8,397 bases of DNA from Cytophagales bacterium (GTDB lineage Bacteria > Bacteroidota > Bacteroidia > Cytophagales > MED-G16): the NCBI GenBank assembly GCA_029940715.1, contig JAPYTU010000063.1:1-8397 (forward strand), given 5' to 3'. The position numbers were made by a program, and so were the translations under genes. The notes under the pieces are model-generated. The model was not told the origin of the DNA, did not search any database, and saw only the letters and a program-made list of their open reading frames with translations. Of this stretch, positions 1 to 6,402 are shown piece by piece; within the stretch, counting starts at the first letter, position 1, and each line of letters begins with the position of its first letter.

Positions 1-213
1 GCCATATTTCTTGATTACATCTTTTGGAACCCTAAGAACTTTGACCTTAGATTTATTCGAATACGTGACTAATCCAAGATTAAAAATAGAAGAAGATCCT
101 TTAATAGAAGTTAATGAGCTAGCTAAAAGACCGCCAGTACAAGATTCAGCGGTAGAAATTGTTAATTTTTTTTTAATTAATTTTTTTACAACTTTATTGC
201 ATAATAGATTCAT
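1..213 (-). CDS. pncC: PncC / CinA C-terminal domain protein (NMN amidohydrolase), partial
   Basis: Only the first 71 residues are in the window; the gene runs off the left edge. Seen: an early AESCTGG motif (residues 22-28) and a following GSSSIF...VTYSNKSKVKVL stretch (residues 39-60). Both match the start of the CinA C-terminal domain, whose members hydrolyse nicotinamide mononucleotide to nicotinate mononucleotide and ammonia in pyridine-nucleotide salvage. Translation begins directly with this domain, so it is the stand-alone PncC form and not the two-domain CinA with an N-terminal MoaB-like part. The start is well supported: an AGGTGG ribosome binding site lies 6 bases upstream, and the ATG overlaps the pgpA stop as ATGA. 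The gene is probably co-transcribed with ispDF and pgpA. The family call is firm; the enzymatic role is inferred from the family, and the C-terminal half cannot be checked. Confidence 0.88.
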   Translation of the reverse strand, partial: MNLLCNKVVKKLIKKKLTISTAESCTGGLLASSLTSIKGSSSIFNLGLVTYSNKSKVKVLRVPKDVIKKYG

Positions 214-701
214 AATTTACCACCTATATAAAAAAATAATGTACTTAAAATAATAATTGTAAACACACCAGCAATGATATCATCAAGCATTATTCCCAAA
301 GCACCCTTAACATTTTTATCTACATAACCGACTAGTAAAGGTTTCCATATGTCAAAAAATCTAAAAAGAACAAACGCAAATATACAGTAATATAATTTTT
401 GAGTAGGATACAAAGTCTCATAAACTGGGATTGCAATTAATGTTAGCATTTGCCCAACAACTTCATCAATTACTATTTCTTTGGGATCTTCGGAATTAAA
501 TTCTTCATAAGAAGAATTAATTGCTACAAAAGAATATATAAATATTATTAAAGTAGATAAAAAAATAATTGATAGACTAACAAAATTTATTAATATTAAA
601 AAAAGCGCGCATGTAATGAAAGAAGCTATAGTTCCAGGAGCATACTTAATATTACCAATTTTAAAAAAGGTTAAAAAAAATAAATTAATTTTTTTATTCA
701 T
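210..701 (-). CDS. pgpA: Phosphatidylglycerophosphatase A
   Basis: A 163-residue inner-membrane phosphatase that removes the phosphate of phosphatidylglycerophosphate to give phosphatidylglycerol. Seen: the YAPGT motif near residue 20, the acidic IDEVVG motif (residues 78-83), RFFDIWKP (114-121), and the GIMLDDIIAG motif (136-145) with its paired aspartates. These are the characteristic PgpA blocks in the expected order. Hydrophobic segments lie at about residues 27-60, 84-113 and 143-160. Length is close to that of typical PgpA proteins. The open frame extends upstream to an ATG at 752, but the 17 extra residues are charged, non-conserved and lie inside ispDF. The ATG at 701 puts MNKK directly before the conserved block and gives the short 8-base overlap with ispDF usual for this locus, so it was chosen. 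The stop overlaps pncC as ATGA. The Shine-Dalgarno match is weak, which fits coupling to ispDF. Confidence 0.93.
   Translation of the reverse strand: MNKKINLFFLTFFKIGNIKYAPGTIASFITCALFLILINFVSLSIIFLSTLIIFIYSFVAINSSYEEFNSEDPKEIVIDEVVGQMLTLIAIPVYETLYPTQKLYYCIFAFVLFRFFDIWKPLLVGYVDKNVKGALGIMLDDIIAGVFTIIILSTLFFYIGGKL
220..225 (-). promoter_or_regulatory. Shine-Dalgarno site of pncC inside the pgpA 3' end
   Basis: Read on the minus strand, AGGTGG lies 6 bases before the pncC ATG (213-211) and within the last codons of pgpA. It is the clearest ribosome binding site in the window; most other genes here start with little or no Shine-Dalgarno match. It settles the pncC start and suggests direct initiation in addition to coupling through the ATGA overlap. 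Confidence 0.7.
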
Positions 702-1830
702 AACTTGATACTGAAACAATAACTTCAGATGCAATAGCTTTTTCTTTTCCAATTATCCCAAGTTTCTCAGTTGATTTTCCTTTTATATTTATTTGATCAA
801 CTTTTACATCACATATTTTACTTATAACAAAGAGCATTTGTTTTGAATATTTATTAATTTTAGGCTTTTGTGCAATAATATTAATATCAATATTATTAAT
901 AAAGTATTTATTATCTGAAATTAATTTAATTACCTTTTTAAGCAATTTCGTTGATCTAATATTTTTAAATTTTTTATTTTTATCAGAAAATAACATTCCA
1001 ATATCTCCTACCCTGCATGCACCTAACAGCGCATCTATTAAAGCATGCAGAACTGGGTCTGCATCAGAATGGCCATCTAGACCCATCTTAAATGGAATTT
1101 TAACTCCTCCTAAATAAAGTTTTCTGTATTTAACTAACTTATGAATATCAAAACCTATTCCAAAATATGTTTTTAATTTATTAATAGATTTAAACACATC
1201 AAGATCTTCTTTATCAGTAATTTTAATATTTTTTTTGCTACCAGTTATTATTTTTACTTTTTCATTATCTTTTGTAAATAATGAGGCATCATCATCAATT
1301 ATCATGTTTTCACTTTTTTTATGTTTTTCGTATATTTTTTTAAATGTAAAACCTTGTGGTGTTTGAGAAAATCTTAAAGTATTTCTATTAATATTTTTAA
1401 AAATATTATTTCTTTTAACTCTTTTTACCGCATCATTTACATTTATAATTGGTAAAACAGCATGATGTTTTTTAAGTTCTAGTATTACAGTTTTAATAAG
1501 ATTCTTTGGAGTAAATGGTCTTGCAACATCATGAATTAAAACTTTATTACAGCCCATTTTTTTTATTTTTTTTAAAGCAAGGAATGCAGATTTTTGTCTA
1601 GTTTTTCCACCTTCTACATATAAGATATTTTTAAGATTTAAGTTTTGCAGAAGTTTCTTATGATTCTTGTTATAAACAATAATAATTTTTTTTATATCTG
1701 AATTTTTTTTAAAGTTATTAATTGAATGTTCTAATAATGTTTTATTATTAACTTTAATATAAGCCTTAGGAATCGTACTTTTAAGTCTTTTTCCATCACC
1801 AGCTGCTAAAAGTATAAGAAATAAGCTCAT
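694..1830 (-). CDS. ispDF: Bifunctional IspD-IspF enzyme of the MEP pathway
   Basis: A 378-residue fusion catalysing two non-consecutive steps of the methylerythritol phosphate route to isoprenoids: MEP cytidylyltransferase (IspD) and 2-C-methyl-D-erythritol 2,4-cyclodiphosphate synthase (IspF). IspD spans about residues 1-215: nucleotide-binding LLAAGDGKR (7-15) and PKAYI (21-25), GGKTRQKS (74-81), HDVARP (100-105) and TPQG (157-160). IspF spans about 222-375: GIGFDIHK (224-231) with metal ligands D228 and H230, GHSDADPVLHALIDALLGA (253-271) with the third ligand H262, GDIGMLFSD (275-283), and KSTEKLGIIGK (352-362). All recognisable catalytic and metal residues are present in both halves, so both activities are expected. 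The fusion is common in Alphaproteobacteria. The gene heads the minus-strand cluster, with pgpA starting inside its last codons. The ATG lies about nine bases beyond the predicted transcription start, with no clear Shine-Dalgarno site. Confidence 0.96.
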   Translation of the reverse strand: MSLFLILLAAGDGKRLKSTIPKAYIKVNNKTLLEHSINNFKKNSDIKKIIIVYNKNHKKLLQNLNLKNILYVEGGKTRQKSAFLALKKIKKMGCNKVLIHDVARPFTPKNLIKTVILELKKHHAVLPIINVNDAVKRVKRNNIFKNINRNTLRFSQTPQGFTFKKIYEKHKKSENMIIDDDASLFTKDNEKVKIITGSKKNIKITDKEDLDVFKSINKLKTYFGIGFDIHKLVKYRKLYLGGVKIPFKMGLDGHSDADPVLHALIDALLGACRVGDIGMLFSDKNKKFKNIRSTKLLKKVIKLISDNKYFINNIDINIIAQKPKINKYSKQMLFVISKICDVKVDQINIKGKSTEKLGIIGKEKAIASEVIVSVSSYE

Positions 1831-1845
1831 TTTTTATAAATTTCT

Positions 1846-1851
1846 ATTATA
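1846..1851 (-). promoter_or_regulatory. Candidate -10 box for ispDF-pgpA-pncC
   Basis: On the minus strand this is a perfect TATAAT, 15 bases before the ispDF start codon. Transcription would start near 1839, giving an almost leaderless mRNA. No good -35 box lies at 16-18 bases; the nearest TTGAAT (1879-1874) is 22 bases away, which is too far. In such AT-rich DNA chance matches are common, so this rests mainly on its position in the only intergenic spacer that could drive the cluster. Confidence 0.4.
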
Positions 1852-1865
1852 TTTGATATAAATAT
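1849..1865. repeat. Small inverted repeat between the divergent promoters
   Basis: ATATTT and AAATAT form perfect 6-base arms around a 5-base centre (GATAT). The element sits near the middle of the 52-base divergent spacer and overlaps both candidate -10 boxes, so it is placed where an operator controlling both directions would be. The arms are pure A/T in very AT-rich DNA, so chance is a serious alternative. Confidence 0.25.
1857..1862 (+). promoter_or_regulatory. Candidate -10 box for the ntrY operon
   Basis: TATAAA lies 20 bases before the ntrY ATG, which would give a leader of roughly 14 bases. The hexamer at the expected -35 position (1834-1839, TTATAA) is a poor match. The call is weak and rests on the need for some promoter within 1831-1882. 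A promoter further upstream, inside ispDF, is possible. Confidence 0.25.
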
Positions 1866-1882
1866 TAATTATTATTCAACAT

Positions 1883-3664
1883 ATGATTCATACCATTAAA
1901 AATAATAAATGGGTAATAGGAATGTGCTTCGTCTGCATATTGTTTGGAACACTTACATTTTTTACGTTTATTAATCAAAGTTTTTTGAAATTAAATAATT
2001 CAAATCTACAAATATTGCTTTTGATAGATGCTTTATTATTAATAACATTATTTATCATAATTTTTAATCAAATTTACAAAATTTTAATAAATAAAAAAAA
2101 GGGAAAATTAGGATCCGAAACTAGTTTTAAATATATAATTTTTTTCTCAACAACTGCACTTATACCTTCAATTTTAATCGCCATATTTTCTCTATTTTTA
2201 TTTAATGTAGTTATTCAAAAATATTTTGAAAAAAAAATAAAAACTGTAGTCAATACATCTGCTGAAGTTGCAAAAAATTATGTTGAGGAAACCAAGAAAT
2301 CAATACAGGCTGATATTTTATTAATAATTAATGACTTAAATAGTAAATCAAGTTTATATTATGTTTACCCCACTCAGTTTCTCAAGGTCTTAACAACACA
2401 CAGATTATTGCGAAGACTTGATGAAATATATTTATTAGACAGCAGTGGAAATATAATAATGTCTAATGTGATAAATATAAATTTTGAATTTGTCCCACCA
2501 CCAGACGAAGCCTTTACAAGAACTTTAAATGGAATACCTGTTAGAATTACTGATCCTGTCACAAATAGAATTTCTGCATTGGTAAAATTAGATAATTTTA
2601 TAGATACCTATCTTTATATAGCTCGATTCATGGAGCCAAGAGTTATTAATTATCTAAAGCAGTCAAATGAAGCGATTAGTTTTTACTATAGTGTGCAAAA
2701 TCAAAAAACAGGTATCAAAATTACTTTTGCAGTTATCTATGTATTAATTGTTTCACTATTACTTTTTTTATCTGTGACTATAGCTATTAACTTTGCTTCA
2801 AGACTGACGAAGCCAATCATAAATTTAATTAACGCATCAGAAAAAATAAGTTCAGGAAATTTAGATGCACAAGTACCAAATATTGCTGCAGATAAAGAGT
2901 TTGAAATGTTGAATAAAAACTTCAACTTAATGATAAAAAAATTAAAACAACAACAAGCTAAACTGCTTTTTACTGAGAGGCATAAAGCTTGGGAAAATGT
3001 TGCTAAAAAATTAGCTCATGAGATAAAAAATCCGCTTACACCAATTCAGTTATCTATTGATAGAATAAAAGAAAAGTATTTCAATAAAATTGGAGATGAT
3101 AAAGAAAATTTTTTAAATTATTTAAATACTATAAATAAACAAATTAAAGATATTGAGAGTTTATTAAATGAGTTTTCTAATTTTGCTAGAATGCCTAAAC
3201 CTCTTTTTAAAAAAGTTGATTTAAACGATATGCTTTTAAGATCATTAAGTTTACACGAATTATCAGAGCCAAAAATTAGTTTTGTTTTTTTAAAAGATCC
3301 TACCGCAGTTCAATTAAGCTGTGATGAAGAACAGTTTAATAGAGTGTTTGTTAACTTGATAAAAAACTCAATTGAGTCGATCAAAGAAAAGAATGAAAAG
3401 ATTGTTGATTTTAAAGGGAAAATTAACATAGAAATAACTTCTGATAGTGCTTATATATACGTTAAAATTATAGATAACGGAATGGGTTTCGATCACGTTG
3501 ATAAAGATAAAATGCTCACACCTTATTTTACTACTAAAAAAAAAGGTACAGGATTGGGTTTAGCAGTAGTTAGCAAAATCATAAGCGATCATAATAGTGA
3601 AATCTTATTTAATTCTATAAAAAACGGGGCAAAAGTAGAAATTAAAATACCCAAAATATCATGA
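1883..3664 (+). CDS. ntrY: NtrY-type membrane sensor histidine kinase
   Basis: A 593-residue inner-membrane kinase expected to phosphorylate NtrX, encoded directly downstream. Hydrophobic segments at about residues 11-30, 43-67, 84-112 and 279-307 give the NtrY-like arrangement of a membrane cluster, a periplasmic region (about 113-278) and a last helix leading into a HAMP domain (about 303-355). The kinase core has the H-box KKLAHEIKNPLTP with phospho-acceptor H379, N-box NLIKNS (N495), G1 box DNGMGF (531-536), F-box PYFT (547-550) and G2 box GTGLGL (555-560). It is therefore predicted to be active. NtrY proteins are usually longer because a PAS domain separates HAMP from the H-box; here only about 15 residues do. 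The signal sensed cannot be read from the sequence; nitrogen status or redox/oxygen are suggestions from relatives. The start is the first ATG after the spacer, without a clear Shine-Dalgarno site. Its stop overlaps ntrX as ATGA. Confidence 0.93.
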   Translation: MIHTIKNNKWVIGMCFVCILFGTLTFFTFINQSFLKLNNSNLQILLLIDALLLITLFIIIFNQIYKILINKKKGKLGSETSFKYIIFFSTTALIPSILIAIFSLFLFNVVIQKYFEKKIKTVVNTSAEVAKNYVEETKKSIQADILLIINDLNSKSSLYYVYPTQFLKVLTTHRLLRRLDEIYLLDSSGNIIMSNVININFEFVPPPDEAFTRTLNGIPVRITDPVTNRISALVKLDNFIDTYLYIARFMEPRVINYLKQSNEAISFYYSVQNQKTGIKITFAVIYVLIVSLLLFLSVTIAINFASRLTKPIINLINASEKISSGNLDAQVPNIAADKEFEMLNKNFNLMIKKLKQQQAKLLFTERHKAWENVAKKLAHEIKNPLTPIQLSIDRIKEKYFNKIGDDKENFLNYLNTINKQIKDIESLLNEFSNFARMPKPLFKKVDLNDMLLRSLSLHELSEPKISFVFLKDPTAVQLSCDEEQFNRVFVNLIKNSIESIKEKNEKIVDFKGKINIEITSDSAYIYVKIIDNGMGFDHVDKDKMLTPYFTTKKKGTGLGLAVVSKIISDHNSEILFNSIKNGAKVEIKIPKIS

Positions 3665-5025
3665 CAAATGAAATTTTAATTATTGATGATAATTCAGATA
3701 TTAGAAAATTAATTTCTGGAATTTTACAAGATCAGGGATTTAGAGTGAGAGAAGCAGCAAACTTTGACCAAGCGATTGAAGAGTTTAAGAAAAAAATTCC
3801 TGATGTAGCAGTCATAGATGTTAAATTGGATAAAGGTGACAATGATGGAGTCGAGCTTCTAACGTATTTAAAAAAACTAGATTCAGATGTGCCAGCTATA
3901 ATGATTTCAGGGCATGCAAACGTTCAAATGGCCGTTGATTCTTTAAAACTTGGAGCTTTTGAGTTTATGCAAAAACCATTTTCATCTGAAAGACTAATAA
4001 ATTTTGTTAATAGAGCAGTAGAAAACATAACTTTGAAGAAAGAAAAAACGGTTTTAGAAAGCAAACTTTTTCATTCCTATGATATTATAGGAACAAGTCA
4101 AGCAATAGAAAAAACCAAAGATCTAGTTGATAAGCTAAGCAATACAGAAAGCAGAGTGTTTATAGTAGGACCGGCAGGATCAGGAAAAGAATTAGTAGCA
4201 AGACAGATACATAAAAAATCTTTAAGATCAAAAGAACCATTTGTTATTGTTAATGGGGCTCTATTAGATCCTGAAAAGTATGAACTAGAACTATTTGGAT
4301 CAGAGAATTCAGATGGAATAATTAATTACGGTTTCTTTGAGAAAGCAAAAAATGGAACTTTGCTCATTGATGAAGTATCAGAGATCCCATTAAAAACACA
4401 GGCAAAGATCCTAAGAGTTCTAATCGATCAAAAATTTAAACGCGTCAACGGCTCTAAGGAAATTAATGTAAATGTCAGAATAATTAGTACCTCAAGCAAA
4501 ACGATTAGAGAAGAAGTTGATAAAGGAAATTTTAGGGAAGACCTATATCATCGACTTAATGTAATGGCAGTTTTTTTACCACCTTTAAAAGATAGAACTG
4601 AAGATATTCCAGCTTTAGTGAATTATTTTTCAAAGAAAATATCTGAGCTAAATGGCACAACTGAAACAAAAATAGATGCTAATCTTAATTTACTTTATAA
4701 ATATCATTGGCCTGGTAATGTTAGAGAGTTAAGAAATTTAGTTGAAAGGATTTCTATACTCTCAAATAATGAAAACAATGAGAATATAAATAGTTTGGTT
4801 CAAGATGCTTTGTCGCAAAAAAGTTTAAAATCAGAAGCAGATTTGTATACGAACGTTCTTACATATCCATTAAAAGAAGCTAGAGAAAAATTTGAAAAAG
4901 ACTACCTGACATCACAGTTAAAAAAACACAAAGGAAATATTTCAAAAACTGCCGAATTTGTTGGAATGGAAAGATCAGCTCTTCATAGAAAGCTAAAAAC
5001 TTTAGGTATTAAAGGCGTTAACTAA
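3661..5025 (+). CDS. ntrX: NtrX-type response regulator (REC-AAA+-Fis HTH)
   Basis: A 454-residue cytosolic transcription regulator and probable partner of NtrY. The receiver domain (about 1-122) has acidic residues D9 and D10, phospho-acceptor D53, S83 and K105. The AAA+ domain (about 140-365) has Walker A GPAGSGKE (170-177), Walker B LLIDEV (234-239), FREDLYHRLNV (291-301) and sensor-2 GNVREL (352-357). The C-terminal Fis-type helix-turn-helix is at about 422-450 (GNISKTAEFVGMERSALHRK). The GAFTGA loop used by bacterial enhancer-binding proteins to contact sigma-54 is missing; the equivalent stretch reads GSENSDGIINYG (213-224). The protein probably does not activate sigma-54 promoters and may instead act as a repressor or through the housekeeping polymerase. 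I recall NtrX of other Alphaproteobacteria also deviating here. Translation is coupled to ntrY by a 4-base overlap, and trkA follows with no gap. Confidence 0.93.
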   Translation: MTNEILIIDDNSDIRKLISGILQDQGFRVREAANFDQAIEEFKKKIPDVAVIDVKLDKGDNDGVELLTYLKKLDSDVPAIMISGHANVQMAVDSLKLGAFEFMQKPFSSERLINFVNRAVENITLKKEKTVLESKLFHSYDIIGTSQAIEKTKDLVDKLSNTESRVFIVGPAGSGKELVARQIHKKSLRSKEPFVIVNGALLDPEKYELELFGSENSDGIINYGFFEKAKNGTLLIDEVSEIPLKTQAKILRVLIDQKFKRVNGSKEINVNVRIISTSSKTIREEVDKGNFREDLYHRLNVMAVFLPPLKDRTEDIPALVNYFSKKISELNGTTETKIDANLNLLYKYHWPGNVRELRNLVERISILSNNENNENINSLVQDALSQKSLKSEADLYTNVLTYPLKEAREKFEKDYLTSQLKKHKGNISKTAEFVGMERSALHRKLKTLGIKGVN

Positions 5026-6402
5026 ATGAATATAATTATATGTGGAGCTGGAAGAGTTGGCTTCTCTATTTCAAAACAACTATCAGCACAAGGTCACTCT
5101 ATAACTGTAGTCGATCAATCAAGTGAATTTATTCAAAAAATTAACGAAACTCAGGATGCTAAAGGTATAGTTGGTAGAGCCACTTTCCCTTCTGTTCTTG
5201 AAAAGGCTGGCGCAGAAGATGCTGATATGATTATAGCAGTTACACAAAATGATGAAACAAACATGGTAATTTGTCAGGTGGCTTACTCTATTTTTAAAAT
5301 AAATAAAAAAATTGCAAGAATAAGAAGTCAACAATTTCTTGGAACAAAATGGAGTAAATTATATGGACAAGCAAACCTGCCCATCGATGTAATAATTTCT
5401 CCTGAACTTGAGGTTGCTAAATCATTACAAAGAAAACTCGATGCTCCAGGAGCTTTAGATAGTGTACCTTTTGCAGGTGGAAAAATAAAAGTTTTAAAAA
5501 TTAACATTAACAAAGATTGTCCTTTAGCAAATACAGAATTGAGCTTACTTACTAAAAGATTTCCAGAAATAAGAGCAAATATCCTTGGAGTTGTGAGAAA
5601 TGATAATTTTGTAATATTAAGAAAAAAGGACAAGCTATTAATAGATGATAAAGCTTTTGTAGTAATAAATGCTTCACAAATAAAAAAAACCCTTTCTGCT
5701 TTTGGCCATGAAGAAAAAATGGCAAAAAAAATATTAATAGTTGGTGGTGGTAATATAGGATTCAATTTAGCAAAAAATATAGAGACAGATTCCGAGGGAG
5801 TTAGAGTAAAGATTATAGAAAAGAACAAAGAAAGAGCTGAATTTATTGCTAACGAATTAAATAATACAATAGTCATTAATGGAGACGGTTTAGATGAAGA
5901 AGTTTTAAAAGAAGCCAACATCGAAGAGGCTGAAACAATTTTGTCTCTTACTAATGATGATGAAGATAATATTATGGTGAGTGTTCTTGCAGAGAAAAGC
6001 AATCCTAATAAAAGAACAATTGCTTTAGTTAATAAACAAAACTATAGCATACTACAATCTTCACTTAAAATTAATGATCTTGTTGATCCTAGACATACTA
6101 CCATATCAACAATATTAAAACATGTTCATAAAGGAACTATAGAAACAGTCTATACACTACTAGATGGTGAGTATGAATTTATAGAGGCTGAAGTTTTAGA
6201 AACATCAGAATTAATTAGCAAATCCCTCAAAGATTCTAATCTTCCAAAAGAAATAAGAATTGGAGCTGTTGTAAGAAGTAAAGAAGTAATTATACCAAAG
6301 TCAAACTACAAATTTGAAAAAAAAGATCTAGTTGTTTTCTTAACTAAAAGAGAACATCTAGAAAAAGTAGAAAGTTTATTTAGAATAAGTTCATTAATTT
6401 AA
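5026..6402 (+). CDS. trkA: TrkA, nucleotide-binding gating subunit of Trk potassium uptake
   Basis: A 458-residue cytosolic protein that forms a ring beneath TrkH and gates potassium uptake in response to bound nucleotides. It shows the expected duplicated layout. A first Rossmann-type RCK_N domain (about 1-125) has GAGRVG (7-12), the acidic D30 at the end of the second strand and AVTQNDETNM (71-80). A TrkA_C domain follows (about 145-220). A second RCK_N domain (about 234-350) has GGGNIG (240-245), E265 and SLTNDDEDNIM (307-317), and a second TrkA_C domain follows (about 372-455). Length matches typical TrkA. The ATG follows the ntrX stop immediately (TAAATG), with AAAGG about ten bases upstream as a modest ribosome binding site. 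Its stop overlaps the trkH start by one base. In many Alphaproteobacteria trkA also follows ntrX; here the pore gene is beside it. Confidence 0.95.
   Translation: MNIIICGAGRVGFSISKQLSAQGHSITVVDQSSEFIQKINETQDAKGIVGRATFPSVLEKAGAEDADMIIAVTQNDETNMVICQVAYSIFKINKKIARIRSQQFLGTKWSKLYGQANLPIDVIISPELEVAKSLQRKLDAPGALDSVPFAGGKIKVLKININKDCPLANTELSLLTKRFPEIRANILGVVRNDNFVILRKKDKLLIDDKAFVVINASQIKKTLSAFGHEEKMAKKILIVGGGNIGFNLAKNIETDSEGVRVKIIEKNKERAEFIANELNNTIVINGDGLDEEVLKEANIEEAETILSLTNDDEDNIMVSVLAEKSNPNKRTIALVNKQNYSILQSSLKINDLVDPRHTTISTILKHVHKGTIETVYTLLDGEYEFIEAEVLETSELISKSLKDSNLPKEIRIGAVVRSKEVIIPKSNYKFEKKDLVVFLTKREHLEKVESLFRISSLI

Noticed and set aside
166..187. Long T tracts that could be read as a terminator
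   Set aside because: No GC-containing hairpin precedes them on either strand, and on the minus strand they encode the lysine-rich start of pncC.
11..253. Plus-strand open frame of 80 codons at the left edge
   Set aside because: It is antisense to pncC, whose minus-strand reading has clear CinA-family motifs and a good ribosome binding site. The plus-strand translation has no recognisable motif.
702..752. Upstream extension of pgpA to an ATG at 752
   Set aside because: The 17 added residues are charged, precede the normal PgpA N-terminus and lie entirely inside ispDF. The ATG at 701 gives a normal length and a short coupled overlap.
1831..1882. Possible NtrX autoregulatory site of the CAA-N3 to 5-TTG type reported for Brucella NtrX
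   Set aside because: The only CAA in the spacer (1877-1879) is not followed by TTG at 3-5 bases, so the motif is absent as recalled. This does not exclude a different NtrX site.
5328..6002. Long minus-strand open frame of 224 codons inside trkA
   Set aside because: It lies wholly within the well-supported trkA, has a Ser/Phe-rich low-complexity translation typical of an antisense shadow, and shows no recognisable motif.
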